A DNA stretch of 64,000 bases from Sphaerulina vaccinii (GCA_022570795.1 JAKUDP010000001.1:3968001-4032000), one strand, 5' to 3'. Shown: positions 20,115-31,940, counted from the stretch's first letter. Program-made: numbers and translations. Notes: generated by a model not told the origin, from the sequence alone.

Positions 20115-22039
20115 ATGGCCGCTCCACCACCATACGCGAATGGGAAGGCAATGGACGAGAAAACAGGAGGCACGATCACCGAAGACTCCCTAAACGAAGG
20201 CCTCATGATCCAAGAAGACCACAATCTCCGCCGCTCACTCACCTGGCGACAAGTACAGCTCATGGTTATTGGGGGATCCATTGGCACTGCTCTATTCGTC
20301 TTAATGGGCTCAGGCTTGATGAACGCCGGACCAGGAAGTCTTTTGATCGCATATCTCATCTATGGTTGTTTCATGGCTGCAGTGAACAATTGTATGGCCG
20401 AAATGGCAGTCTACATGCCCATCAGTGGAGGCTGGATTCGAATGGCAAGCTACTGGGTCGATGATGCGCTCGGCATGGCTCTGGGTTGGAATTTCTACTT
20501 TTATGAAGCTGCACTTATTCCGTTTGAGATCAGTGCGCTCAATTTGGTGATCACTTATTGGACTGATAAGTGTCCTCCGGGTGTGATTTGCGCGGTTTGC
20601 ATTGTGCTATATGGGTAGGCTTGAAGGCTGAATGAAGGCAAGCGGTGATGTTGACTGTGAGTAGATTGATCAATGTGATGGCAGTCCGCAAATATGGGGA
20701 GAGCGAGTTCTGGCTTGCGATCGGGAAGCTCATCTTGATTTTCATCGTCTTCGGCTTCACTTTTGTCACCATGGTCGGTGGCAATCCTAAGCATGATGCT
20801 TATGGATTCCGCTATTGGCGTACGCCGGGAGCATTTGCAGAACACTTCTCGACAGGTGCTCTAGGCAGGTTCGAGGGCTTCCTAGCTGGCATGTGGAATG
20901 CAGGTGAGTACTCGGCTATATGGGCTATCAGTGCCAACGATGCGTCCAAGCTAACAACCAAACCTTAGCGTTTCTGATCGTTGGACCTGAGTACTGCACA
21001 TTGCTTGCAGCAGAAATCCGGTCTCCTCGGAAAACACTAAAGAAGGCTTTCAAGACACTGTACTGGAGATTTGCGATCTTTTTCATTGGTATGAACATAT
21101 TCTTGAGCGCACATCTGAGGATGTTTCATGTGCTAACCCAACCTCAGGCGGGGCGCTGGCAACTGGCATCGTCATTCCTTACAACGACAAGACACTGGTT
21201 GCAATCCTTTCAGGCGAACAAGTCGGATCCGGCACCGCCGGAGCTAGCCCATATGTTATTGCAATGCAGAACCTGGGTATCACCATACTGCCAGATATCT
21301 TCAGCGCGTTGCTCATGACAAGCATCTTCTCCGCTGGCAACTCATACGTGTACTGCGCGACTCGGACACTTTACTCCTTGGCACTAGATGGACATGCGCC
21401 CAAAGTATTCCGCAAGGTGACGAAGTACGGCTTGCCCATATACTGCTTCGGGATTACCATGGTCTTTCCCCTGTTGTCGCTGCTTACCTTGGGCAACAGT
21501 GCGGCACAAGTCGTCAGTTGGTAAGCTATACGATACCGTCCAAACCATAAGATCTCGTCCAGTCGCTAATATGCAACAGGCTTGCCAATCTAGTCACGGC
21601 CGGGCAGCTAATCGACTTCATCGGGATGTGCATCGTCTACATCTTCTTTCACCGCGCAACAGTCGCTCAAGGATTCGATCGCAATCGCCTGCCATACAAA
21701 GGATATATACAACCATTCTGCGCGTGGCTCGGGCTGATCTCGATCACCTGTGTAGTCTGCTGCTACGGATATGGCATCTTCCTGCCAGGAAACTTCACAG
21801 TTGGCGACTTCTTCATCTATTACCTGATGATCTTTGTGGCAATCGGTATCTATGTTTTCTGGAAGATCTTCAAGAAGACAAAGCTGGTACCCGCGAAAGA
21901 AGTTGATCTCGTTTGGGAGGCTCCGATCATCGATGCATATGAAGAGCGACTCGTCGAGGAGGACGAGCCGATTTGGTCGGAGATCAAGAGACGCTTGCAT
22001 CTCGGCAGAAAGGGCACAGATGATCATCGAGCAGTATAG
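20115..22039 (+). CDS. Amino-acid permease (APC/YAT family)
   Basis: Predicted exons 20115-20614, 20665-20903, 20969-21088, 21148-21520 and 21580-22039 give 563 aa. All introns are 50-65 nt with GT-AG ends and preserve frame. The cytosolic N terminus ends with the family motif RRSLTWRQVQLMVIGGSIGT, which starts the first membrane helix. Later helices include ESEFWLAIGKLILIF, FLIVGPEYCTLLAAEIRSP and SIFSAGNSYVYCATRTLY, all typical of fungal YAT-type permeases with 12 helices. It imports amino acids across the plasma membrane by proton symport; specificity cannot be read from sequence. It lies between the N-demethylase and ketopantoate-reductase-like genes, consistent with a nitrogen-compound uptake role. 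Confidence 0.9.
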
Positions 22040-22414
22040 AAAGAGCAACTGGCATTGCTATACTTGTGCGTTACTCGGATCAGAAAGCCTGTCTCACGCA
22101 AATGAATTTCCAAGGCTGTGCGTCGTCGGTTGTCCTGACTAGCATTCACCTGCGGCCATCGGCAGCGTCACATTCAAAACATCTGCGCCCTCGGCAGACC
22201 AGATGCGCAGATGTGCTCTACGCACGCAACAGTGGGGTATCTGTGGGAGCGATAAGAGCTGATGGTAAACTCTCCGTGTGTGGCATACAATGCCTACCTT
22301 GTCGACGGATCGTGCCGGCTTTCTAGCAATTGCAACAAGGTTCTTCCGAGCATGGCTGTCAAATGAGAACTTGCGAGCTGATCATCTTTCCCCCCGTGTA
22401 TCAGTTCAATTAGG
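22040..22414. other. Spacer between permease and reductase genes
   Basis: 375 bp holding the permease 3' flank and the promoter of the plus-strand reductase. No further feature seen. Confidence 0.4.
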
Positions 22415-23556
22415 ATGGTTTTGAGGGCGAAGGTCGTGATCGTCGGGGGAGGCGGAGTGGGCACTGTGGCAGCTGTCAACTTGGAAGCAGGAGGTCTTGC
22501 GCATGTGAGCATAGTGCTCAGATCAAACTATGAGCGAGTATCGGGCTATGGATATGATATCGAATCTGGAGACCATGGATTGATTGCGAATTGGAAGCCC
22601 TCACGAGGTAAACTACGCCGAGAGCTCCAGAAAAGCACGCTGACATGTTTGCAGTCCTCAACAAGGTGCCGGAGCACGCGTTCAATGCACAAGCCTGTGA
22701 TTCCCTGATCATCACCACTAAGAACATACCTGATTCTGGGCCTTCGCTGGTCGACATTGTTCGGCGAGCAGTAGGAAACCGCACGTCTATCGTGCTTTTG
22801 CAGAATGGGTATGGTGCTTGACGGCTCAGATGATTGCATCGTTGTCTGACTCCTCTTCCAGTCTCAACATCGAGAAGCCATTCATCTCAGCGTTCCCAGA
22901 CAACGTCATCCTATCAGGAATAAGCATGATGGGCTCACGAGAGATCTCCCCAGGAGTAATTAAGCACATTGGCCACGACTCAATGCTAATCGGAGTGTTT
23001 CCTGGGCAAGAACGAATTGGAGGTGAAGTCTGCATCAACAAAGCCAAGCAGTTCTGTAACATATACTCAGCATCAGGCAAAGCAACATGTATCTTTGATC
23101 CTGATGTTGCTCGAAGCCGCTGGAGAAAGCTGATTTATAATGCTTCCTTCAACCCGATATGTGCCATAACTGGACTTGACACGGGCTCGATTCGGCTGGC
23201 GGATGGCTCAGTAGAGAAGCTGGTCAGGCCGGCGATGGAAGAGATAAGAAGCTGTGCTGCAGCAGCAGGGCACCCATTGCCGGAAGATGTCGCCGACACC
23301 ACGCTGGAAGTGGATCCGATCGAGATGCGCTACGTGCCAAATATGCTGGAAGATCTGAGGAAGGTATGTTAGCTCGCTCAGGCAATTCAACGCACAGCTA
23401 GCTCATGCACTCCAGGGCAATCTCATCGAACATGAGAACATCCTTGGCGAGCCTCTCAGAGTGGGTTTGGAGCTAGGAGTTCCGATGCCGACCATATCCT
23501 TCCTGTACTCGGTATGCAAAGCCATTCAATGGAAGACAAAACAAGGTCGATCGTAG
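22415..23556 (+). CDS. Ketopantoate reductase-like dehydrogenase (PanE/ApbA)
   Basis: Predicted exons 22415-22607, 22655-22808, 22862-23363 and 23416-23556 give 329 aa; introns are 47, 53 and 52 nt. The N terminus has a Rossmann nucleotide-binding loop (VVIVGGGGVGTVAA). The central segment has the PanE pattern SLIITTKN...LLQNG. The C-terminal helical domain contains WRKLIYNASFNPICAITG, which carries the family's catalytic-lysine helix, and an ending ELGVPMPTISFLYSVCKAI. PanE enzymes reduce 2-oxo acids with NADPH. Fungi carry several such paralogues whose substrates are mostly unknown, so pantothenate synthesis should not be assumed. Confidence 0.85.
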
Positions 23557-23579
23557 TCAATGCGGTTCGGAGAATGTCG

Positions 23580-25739
23580 CTAGCTGAGGAACAGAGCAGT
23601 GCCACGTCCTCTCAATAGATCAACCCAAGTGAGCTGAGCGTTGGACTCTGCTTGCCTCTTCCAAAGCTCTTCAACCATATCTGCTGTAGAATAAAAGCTT
23701 CCCCAGCCACTTTTCACCGCATTGTCCTTCAGCCAAGCCAAAGCTCTCTGTCTACGATCCTGTCCATGAGCCTCTACAGCAGCTAAGAAGCCGGGCCATA
23801 CCGGGCTCTGGTTCAGGATCTCCAATCTTATCCTTTCCTCCTCGACGCGTCGCAGATGTTGCAGGATCTCGTCAACATAACATTGGAGAAGCTTGGAGTT
23901 AATATCGTTGCAACGGCGATAGAAGTAGAGTATCAGCCCACTATGCATTGCTAATGCGACGTGCTGTAGCGTTTTCCAGTTCCTCATGGATCCTTCGCAT
24001 GCTAGCCGGGCGCAGTCGAGGTCAGATTTAGGAGCATTTCGAAAGTCCCATGAGCAGATGTCGCTCTCCAACTGTTTGAGCTGCGATGCCAACTCCTGAT
24101 TGTAGTCAAGATCCTGCTTGGTGTGGGAGGCCTCCTTCATGTTTGCCAGATATGTTGCGCAAGAGATGAGTGAGAATAGCGACAGTGGAATGCCGTACAT
24201 ATCCATTAGTACAGATGGTCGTGACGAATCGGGTGATAACAGTCTCGATTCGAAGGATGTACCCAACAGCGTCGTAACTGCTTCAGGATAGCGGTAATTG
24301 TAAGTCTGTATCGATGGAAATTGGAGAGAAGATCGTGAGTTCTTTCGTTCTGATTCGAGCTCGGAACCAGTAGGCTGAGCATAGATGTGCGTGCTCTCCT
24401 CGATCACTCTGACGAAGAGGAAGTAGTAATGCAGGAGCAGTCTCTTGCGCGAATTGGTGCTTTTCCGGAAGCCTCTCGCGCAGATAAGTCGTTCTGCATC
24501 GAGCAGGTATGTTCGTGCTTCGTGATGTTGGCCACTTGCCACCTGAGAGTCTCTTAGCTCATCCTATTCCCTGCAGCATGTCAACATGAGCATACCGAGA
24601 TCGATATTAGTGTCAAGAACGCGAGAAGTATCTCTTTATACTTCGCTTTGCTCTGTCCATCGAACTTTGATGCTAGGCTTTCTTTCATCTTTGCCCTTGC
24701 GATAGCGCGACTCTGCAATCCCGCATTGCGCCATTAGCCCGACTCGTTCCTAGGCGCCAAAGTGAATGCGCTCAGAGATAGAAGAGAGTATAGTATTGCC
24801 GCGCGAGCGTGTTTGGTTTCTCCCCACACTTGCAGTTCCGATAAGGTGATCGATGCAACTGGCAAGTGGAGTATCATCCATGGATGTTTCGAGCTATGCA
24901 ATGGGGAGAACCAGTTGCCCATGTTATTACGCCAGTGTGTGATAAGAAAATAGGCGTCGCTCGGTATTGGTATGCAAGCTTGCTCGTTAGGTGCCATGGC
25001 CTGATGCACATTGCCTTGTACATGGTGTGATGTTACACCGTCCGTTTGCTGCTCATGACTGACTCCATTTCCATGGGAGCTGGGAAGAGAGCAAGTGGTG
25101 GTAGCGGGCGCCTCGCAAGTGGTGTCTTGCGTCGGAGACGCTTGTTGCTCATCCACTGGTAGCATGCACTCCGTCCGCTGATTCACGACCTTCGTTTGAG
25201 CTTCTTGATACAGAGCTTCGTACGCTTGAAGAGTCGGCTCCACTCTGAATGTATGGAAACATGAGTGCTCTCTGCGAACGGAGCCTTCGCGCGATGATGG
25301 GTCATCGTCCGAGGAGGTCTCTGCACCCTCGAGCAGATGTCCTGAGTGAGTTGCAGACGCGATGACCTGCTCGGACATCGCCAACCTCTCTCGTTCTGGT
25401 GGTCTTGTTACTTATAGTCATGATGTTATCAACATGATTCCAGGAATCATACCTGTGAACAGGAGCCGTCGTCCACCAACAGCTTCATCGATGTCACGCA
25501 GTGCATCTTGACGTATGTCCTCGCCGTAGTGGCAGAATACCCATCGAAGTCTGGCTTCGTAACCTCCACAGGTGAATTGGGACTTCGAGCACCGCAAGCA
25601 TGCTGGACGCGTCTCCTGTTTCCCGTTCATAATGTCGATCATAGTCACAATAGCACATTGTTCTTACATCGCACTTGATTCGGCGTGCGCGACACGTTAC
25701 GCAGCCGAGCAGTGACATCTTTCGTCTCTGACATGCCAT
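23580..25739 (-). pseudogene. Zn2Cys6 transcription factor with in-frame stop
   Basis: Predicted minus-strand exons 25739-25668, 25615-25453, 25395-24596 and 24542-23580 give 666 codons including the end. Intron 1 splits the zinc cluster, and splicing restores C-x2-C-x6-C-x6-C-x2-C-x6-C (CVTCRARRIKCD | ETRPACLRCSKSQFTC). The middle and C-terminal parts match the fungal-specific regulator domain (LYSLLSLSAFTLA, then ILLAFLTLISIS joined to VASGQHHEARTYLL). A TAA codon at 24736-24734 interrupts this domain between NESG and WRNAGLQSRA. The frame continues normally on both sides and no intron removes it. It is therefore a recent nonsense mutation, a polymorphic null or a sequence error. Confidence 0.75.
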
Positions 25740-26148
25740 TATCGCGCCATTCCTCGTTCGTAGGTTAGTGACAAATACAAGGAGTGCATCTTCTGAGGTC
25801 GCTACAACGTCCTTTGGACGATGATACTAAGCAAAGTGCAATTCGCGCCGATTTTCCTCATCAGTGACCTCGAAAGAAAGAGGAGGAGCCAGGTGCCGCT
25901 CCTTGTAACCGGCCAGGGAAGTGCTGACGTCTGTACGAGTACTGCATGAAAGAGGCAGGTGGCGAGGATCCGGGATCAGTTCAAGATAGGCCAAGTGGAA
26001 TCAGGATCTAGGATAGGCATGCTTCGACTCCAGGCGAGCGACACAACCCAGTACCGACACGCGATCTTTACTTCTCAGTAACCTCAAGTCTGTCGTATGT
26101 GTCCAGCTCACTGTCGGACATCTCGAAATCAAAATTACTTTCCTGAAG
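25740..26148. promoter_or_regulatory. Divergent promoter, Zn2Cys6 regulator/dioxygenase
   Basis: The 409-bp spacer separates the starts of the minus-strand regulator and the plus-strand dioxygenase. A pathway-specific regulator is often divergent from its target in fungi. I did not find a clear CGG-Nx-CCG inverted triplet pair that I would defend as its binding site. Confidence 0.4.
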
Positions 26149-27199
26149 ATGACTGAAGTGAACGGTGTCAATAGCCATGCTGAGTCGAACGGAGTGCCAA
26201 ATGGCAAAAAAGCCGTGCGGCCATTGCAACGCATCGACGCCTCAGATCTGGAAGGCCTCCGAGATGCCATGATAGAGGATGGCGCGGTGATCATCAAGAA
26301 CTTCACCACACCCGAACTTGTTGACCAGGTCAACGAGGACGTCCGACCATATCTCGAGACGGACAAGCCTTGGAAAGGCGCCTTGTTCCCGCCAGAGACT
26401 CGCAGATGTGCTCGCCTGGTCTCACGAAGCAAAACTGTCCGGAAACAATGGCTGTTGAGTCCGGCGATCGACTTTCTCACTGAGTACTTCTTGGCAAAGA
26501 CAACGTATAATTACTATGGTGCCGAGAAGCATTGCTATACTACACATCCGGTCATGCACATTTCTTTGACAATTGATAATCGACCAGGAGGTAAAGCCCA
26601 GCGACTCGTAAGTGACAGTCGAAGCGTACTTCCAAATGATGATGACGTCTCTGCTGACAGCTCTCGCTTCTCAGCACCGAGACGACAAGAACTTCCATCC
26701 TGATCATGTAAATCAAGAAGCCACAGGATACCAGCTTGGCTCCGATGTCAGTATGGGCTTCCTGGTGCCTGGAGTCAAAACGACCATCGAGAATGGCGCA
26801 ACGCAAGTGATTCCCGGTTCGCATCTGTGGGGCTTGGAACGTTGGCCCAAGGTCGAGGAGATCACATACGCGACCATGGAGAAAGGCGACTGCTACTGCA
26901 TGCTAGGAAGCACATATCACGCCGGCGGTGATAATGTGACACAGGGTCAGAGTCGTCCTATGCATGGTCTCTTCTTCTCGCGAGGTGTGTTACGTTCAGA
27001 AGAGAACCAGTACTTGATCCATACGAAAGAAGAAGTACTTTCGTGGTCTCCGGAGGTCCAGCGCAAGATGGGTTTCCATCTATCGAGTCCAAACATTGGC
27101 TTTGTTGACTTCATGAGTCCTGTCGAATTCATGCAGGGAGTTGACAGAGAATACTGGGTGGATCCAGATCCGGTGTTCACAGGAGTGCTGCAGAACTGA
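26149..27199 (+). CDS. Phytanoyl-CoA dioxygenase-family oxygenase
   Basis: Predicted exons 26149-26607 and 26675-27199 (67-nt intron, donor GTAAGT) give 327 aa. The fold is the non-heme Fe(II)/2-oxoglutarate type. The metal ligands are visible as H154-x-D156 in the HRDDKNF motif, which starts exactly at exon 2, and H235 in STYHAGGDNV. R247 in GQSRP is the likely 2-oxoglutarate anchor. The segment VIPGSHLWGL is typical of PhyH members. Such enzymes hydroxylate or rearrange fatty acyl or natural-product substrates in fungi. No peroxisomal targeting end is seen. The divergent Zn2Cys6 regulator suggests pathway-specific control; the substrate is unknown. Confidence 0.85.
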
Positions 27200-27308
27200 A
27201 TATAGAGATGGAAGGGTCGCGGGAGATTTGCAGTATAACGTGGAGTAGGTAGCCTAACAATCGAGCGAGTGCCACTCCCTTCCGCCTCTCCCTCTGTTTC
27301 GCAGTACG

Positions 27309-29452
27309 TCACTGGCAGCACAATCCTGCCAACGTGTATTCATCAGTCTTCGCAAGCGTGAAGGCTGCGAACTCCATGGAAGCTGTCCAGATCTGCCGGT
27401 ATCCCTGCGGAATGCGCACATGAATCCCATTCCTTGGAAGCGTGATGGCTCCGAAGTGCGGACTGTATTGCGTGAGGCTGTCCTCCAGGCTCATGCACTG
27501 GTAGCGCCACACTCGGATCGTTTGTGAATTGACATCTGAAAGAATGGCCATCTCCATTCCGTCGTACCGGGAGTTTCTGTGTCCATGAATCCGGAGGCGC
27601 AGCTCTTCCACCACTCAAAAGATGGTCATCGAGAGGTCCGACGACCAGCCAGCTGTTCGTGCAGACCGCAATCTCGTCGAAAGTGAGTCGCAAGTCTGCG
27701 AACAAGCTCATCTCCTTCGAATCTAAGGCGCATTTCTTGCCTTCAACAATAACATGCAGTTGCTCGCCTTCACTCGTTAGCCAAACGAACACTGGATGCG
27801 CCATAGCTGCAGTCCAGTTTTCTGAGAATGGCATCTCACGGAGTGCAACAAAGCTCGTGTACGAGATGATTTCCATGTCCTTTAGCACGTGGTTCGTACA
27901 CTTGCGCAGCCATTGTGGCATCATTCCTGGGGTGTCACCCTTGGCGAGAAGTTGTCGTAGATATGCCGCGCAGGTATTGGCAAGTGACCACAGAAGAGCA
28001 TTATTCGCACCACCGGCTGCGTGCCAGCCATGCAATATAGCCTCAGGACTCAAATGTGACAATTCGAGTGATATCTGCTCGAGGCTGTAGTCATGACAGC
28101 CACCGAAAGGCACGAACTTTCTTGTCGTAGACCAGAACTGCACACTTGCAGCGTCAAAGAACAAGCGAAGAGGCCTGGCATCGTTACCATCTGCTTCGCC
28201 TAGTTGAGCGCGGAGGCTTGCAAGCGCATATGCTACGTCGTAGATTGTATTCCATGGGGCTTCCCAGCTCGTTCCACAGTCAGCAGCATCGTTGAAGAGA
28301 ATGACCATGGCGTGCATATGCTGCAAGAGTGAAAGTAATGCCTGCTCAGTTACGACGTCGTCTGTAGGCAGACTGAGCACATTGCAGGTGGCCAGGAGTT
28401 TCGCTTGATCCATGATCTCGATCGGTAACGACGATTTCGCAAAGTCGGGATGTATATCGTACGGCAAAGCTGGTGCACGCGTGCTGACACCAGTCAATCG
28501 AAGATCAGCCCATATCGCGAACCTGTGCAGAGTTAGCAAAGTTGACAAGAGTTGGCAGGTGTAGTGATAACGCACAGCCAGAGAAAGCTTGGGATCTCAT
28601 GTATGCGATATGAGACTAGGATAGCGATGCCGCGCAAGTGAGCTTTGGCCAGATCGTACTCGCCTTCGACGAATGCAGTCTTGCACAGAAGGCAGACCGT
28701 GGCAAGGACAGCGACACGAGCTGCATGCCCCTCGGCTGTAGCAGGATCAGAGACAGCCTCGATGTCGAATAATTGAGTGCGAGGCGATACATACCTTGTA
28801 TGTCTTTGCTTACCAGCTGTATCGCTTTGCCCTTGTGGCTCAGATAAGCACGAGAATGTAGCCTTATAGTGTCAGGATCTGATTCACATGACAATCTCAC
28901 TGCAGCTTCTTTGGCTGCAGCGAACGAGAGAAATATCTCGCGCAAAGTGCCGTCCGTCTCAGCAAACTCCCAGAAACCGACGTTCCAGGCGTGTTGACAT
29001 GATCCAATCCAGTCGCCTTTCCGTGTTGCATCTGGTCGATAACAATGCCACCAGGCTGCTTGATATACGATGCGATCCATTTCGAACGTTAGGGCAGCGA
29101 CCGGAGCACTAGCTAAAGCCAATGGCAACCCAGTCTCAGCCGGAGAGTTCGTGCATGCCTGCAGGCGGCTATGCTTCGCTCGCGCTCGTGGTCCAGTAGT
29201 CACTTCCCGCTGCCGTGATGCTTTTAGGCGAATCTGGGCATCTGCTTCGTCAGGCACAACAGCATTCTCGCTTCGATGTGTCGATATCTGTTGCTTTCCG
29301 GGTGGCTTTGCGGTGGAAGCACTCTGCTTGGCGAGATAACGTAGCATAACATGCTGACGAGCCAATGCTGCAGCCTCCCAGCGCTTCTCTGGCTTTTGCT
29401 CATTACAATCCACCCACATCAACCCAGGCATCGTTGCCACGTCTGGCGCCAT
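27309..29452 (-). CDS. Fungal regulator-like protein, probable frame change near 3' end
   Basis: The start is taken at ATG 29452 (MAPDVATMPGLMWVDCNEQK). Predicted exons are 29452-28795, 28735-28577/6 and 28522 onward, with introns of 59 nt (28736-28794) and 53 nt (28523-28575, GCTAAC branch). The N-terminal motif QKPEKRWEAAALARQHVM and the helical body resemble fungal regulators that lack the zinc cluster. In the last exon one frame runs to 27343. From about 27620 a second frame (EELRLRIHGHRNSRYDGMEM ... stop 27309) reads better and has more G/C-ending codons. I infer a 1-nt shift in GGTGG near 27620; without it the C terminus is the less plausible frame. It could instead be a variant end. 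Confidence 0.6.
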
Positions 29453-29732
29453 GATTGTACCAAAGAGGAGAATGGATCTGTTGCGAAGGGTCAAGCAGAT
29501 GAAGCATTTCACACTCTCGACCGTAGTTATTGTCCTCGAATGTAAGTGCGGCTGACGAGCTGATGTCTCGTGATTGGTGGTTATGCTTCGGAGGATCATT
29601 AGAGCTGTCGAAGAGCTCGGACCATATACTTCCAGATCGGGAGCTTCGACTGCAGATCGTTTCGCAACAGCAGTGCGCGACATGTTCGCGTGGAATGATA
29701 ATCAACTTCTCCTGCTGCTGCCATGATCACCA

Positions 29733-31736
29733 TCACCCACTTTCACTTCCAGTGTATGTCTCAGCATCCTCGCTGTCGTGCTCCTCTGCATCAGCACCAT
29801 CGTCCTCAGATGACTCCACACCTTGGACAACATCACACTCCTTGAACCTGCCGTCCTCATTAGAACAGGATGGCTCATTAAAATTTTCTCGGACCATCCG
29901 TCTCCGTTTGTGACCTGTCCGCCCTCGAAGAGCCATTTCTTGGAATTCCTTCGGATCTGGAGCGCCGATTTCAGACTCCCATGCTGATTTATACTGCGCT
30001 GCATCGCGCCAATCCGGGATTAGTGAGTCAGGATTGGTACCAGACTGTGCAGGCATTGGTCGCCGGGTGGCCATGCTGGCTTCAACGACACTCTGTGGTG
30101 GATCGAGACGTAGCTTCTTCCATAAGCGGAGTTGTTCTTGCGCAGACAATACCTGATCGTAAGATTCAGTACTCTCATCTTCGATGCGGGCAAGGCTCCG
30201 TGGGCTTAAAGGTCGTTTGCGCTTTCGCGCACTGCTAAAGCCGTCCATCTTTGGATCTCTACTGCCTCGGACTGCATCTTCATCACCTGATGTGTCCTCT
30301 GCGGCATCCGTATAGGCGTCGCTGTCGGCCCTAGAGCGATCCTGGTCTGGCTCCTCGGATCCTGCGTTGGTAGCCTGTCTAGCTCCGAACTCACCAGCAA
30401 TGTTGTCGATCCCAAGCTCGGTCTCCACTTCCTCGTAGCTGATAGGAAATCCAGCTTTGGTTCCTGCTCGACCATCGTTGTACTTCTTCGAGTCACTGAA
30501 TACTGTCACACGACATCTTCGAGAAACGCGAGCCCAGTAGTCACGCCAGTTCAGTCCCATGTTCAAGACTTCCATGGCTGATCTTACATCAACCTCTCGA
30601 ACAGCGGCCAGGGGTGTCCAGTCCGCTCGGGCAGAGTCGCTGGCTCGAAGCCGTGTCATTGCTTGAAATATGGTTGCTTGGAGGAGTCGTCGTGTGAGAG
30701 TGATAGTCAGCGCACGCAGGTCGTTCATAGCCCTTCTGAAGATGGCAGGTTCATCGCTCGCATCTGTGATCAGATCAACATGGCGCCAATTCCAATCTTC
30801 GTGCTCACCGTTGTTCATGAATAGATTTCTGGATAGTTGAAGGAAGGCAGATGAACGCAGAAGGTTGACGTGATCTGACTTGGCAGACTCAGCATCGGCT
30901 GTAGATACATCGTCCTCAACGACTTCCGATTCAGTCGCAAGTGCTTCTTCGTACGACTGATCCTCTGCTTCGGCTACCTCCGCATCTATAAGCCAGTCAT
31001 CGCCTAGCGTCGTTTGTGCTACAAGCTGCTCTTGTTTCTCGACGCGAAACGAAAGTGCATCGGCAGCAGTATTCAATGCGATTTCGCAGTCTTCCGCGAT
31101 CTCGACAGCCGCTGGAGTATCGCTCCGAAGTACGCCTTGCTGCGATGCCGGGTTGCGTTGTAGGGCTAGGCCTTTCTGAAGTAGTGATAGGTATACCTGT
31201 ATCTCGTACTGGCTTTTGGTTTGCACCGCACGCGTAAGTCCTGGGAGATCATCGGTTCCGTGTCTTTCGAGAGCCTCGAATAGCGCGCTTTTCTCATAAG
31301 CAGACCAGATAGACATCCCGATCTGCGAAGCCCAGAGAGAACGATCGCATTTCACAGTATGGCTGCTCGCGTCGGCGATCATGTCATTCAACAGGTCGCG
31401 GTACTCGGTAGTCACTTTGCCGCCTACTTTCTCCTCTGATTGAGATGACTGAGATTGCTCGCGAGAAGTCCTGCTTGCTTGTCCTGCGCTGGACTGCCTT
31501 GAGCGAGATTTCCTTTGGCTGGATTGCCTCGAGCGAGATTTTCCTTCGCGGGGTTGCCTTTCGCTGGTCTCGACCATAAGGTCGGTTTCGTCGACGAGTC
31601 TGCGTGATCGTGATAGAGACCTTTCTTGTGGCCGGGCATTTTGTCGAGACTGGCGTTGAGCAGCCGACGAGCCTTGTCCTTCGCTGTCTGAGTCATTCTC
31701 GTCGTCGATGTATTCGTCTTCTGATGAGTCTGCCAT
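29733..31736 (-). CDS. Rrn5-like SANT-domain protein (Pol I upstream activation factor)
   Basis: An intronless 667-aa ORF. Residues 1-105 are low-complexity Ser/Arg/Glu with imperfect KSRSRQSS repeats. Residues ~141-190 form a SANT/Myb-like helix set (MSIWSAYEKSALFEALERHG ... TKSQYEIQVYLSLL), the arrangement seen in Rrn5 relatives. A long acidic middle, a basic KRKRPLS segment and an acidic tail follow, so it is very likely nuclear. Rrn5 is a subunit of the upstream activation factor that recruits RNA polymerase I to rDNA promoters in yeast. The assignment rests on the SANT pattern and architecture. It is divergent from IRC3 across 204 bp. Confidence 0.6.
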   Translation of the reverse strand: MADSSEDEYIDDENDSDSEGQGSSAAQRQSRQNARPQERSLSRSRRLVDETDLMVETSERQPREGKSRSRQSSQRKSRSRQSSAGQASRTSREQSQSSQSEEKVGGKVTTEYRDLLNDMIADASSHTVKCDRSLWASQIGMSIWSAYEKSALFEALERHGTDDLPGLTRAVQTKSQYEIQVYLSLLQKGLALQRNPASQQGVLRSDTPAAVEIAEDCEIALNTAADALSFRVEKQEQLVAQTTLGDDWLIDAEVAEAEDQSYEEALATESEVVEDDVSTADAESAKSDHVNLLRSSAFLQLSRNLFMNNGEHEDWNWRHVDLITDASDEPAIFRRAMNDLRALTITLTRRLLQATIFQAMTRLRASDSARADWTPLAAVREVDVRSAMEVLNMGLNWRDYWARVSRRCRVTVFSDSKKYNDGRAGTKAGFPISYEEVETELGIDNIAGEFGARQATNAGSEEPDQDRSRADSDAYTDAAEDTSGDEDAVRGSRDPKMDGFSSARKRKRPLSPRSLARIEDESTESYDQVLSAQEQLRLWKKLRLDPPQSVVEASMATRRPMPAQSGTNPDSLIPDWRDAAQYKSAWESEIGAPDPKEFQEMALRGRTGHKRRRMVRENFNEPSCSNEDGRFKECDVVQGVESSEDDGADAEEHDSEDAETYTGSESG

Positions 31737-31940
31737 GAGAACGGAGGGACATTGGACCTGTTTTGTAGGTCCAGGACGATGTTACGTAGTTCGTGTAACA
31801 GAAGGAAGTCGAACTTTTGACGCGCCTTCTCAAAGTTGATGCCAAGCTCGCTTTCGCATCACACAAAGTCGTGAGATACCAGCCACTTCTCCTTCTCCTG
31901 GTCATCGACAATCACATGTCTCATCACTGGTCACACATCG
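31737..31940. promoter_or_regulatory. Short divergent promoter, Rrn5-like/IRC3
   Basis: Only 204 bp separate the two start codons on opposite strands, so both genes must be driven from this region. No particular box was recognised. Confidence 0.5.

Noticed and set aside
24734..24770. Mini-intron removing the in-frame TAA of the regulator
   Set aside because: The only GT-AG pair around it is 31 nt, too short and not frame-preserving.
26149..29452. Full secondary-metabolite cluster
   Set aside because: No polyketide synthase, peptide synthetase, terpene synthase or DMATS in the window. A small catabolic cluster is a milder reading.
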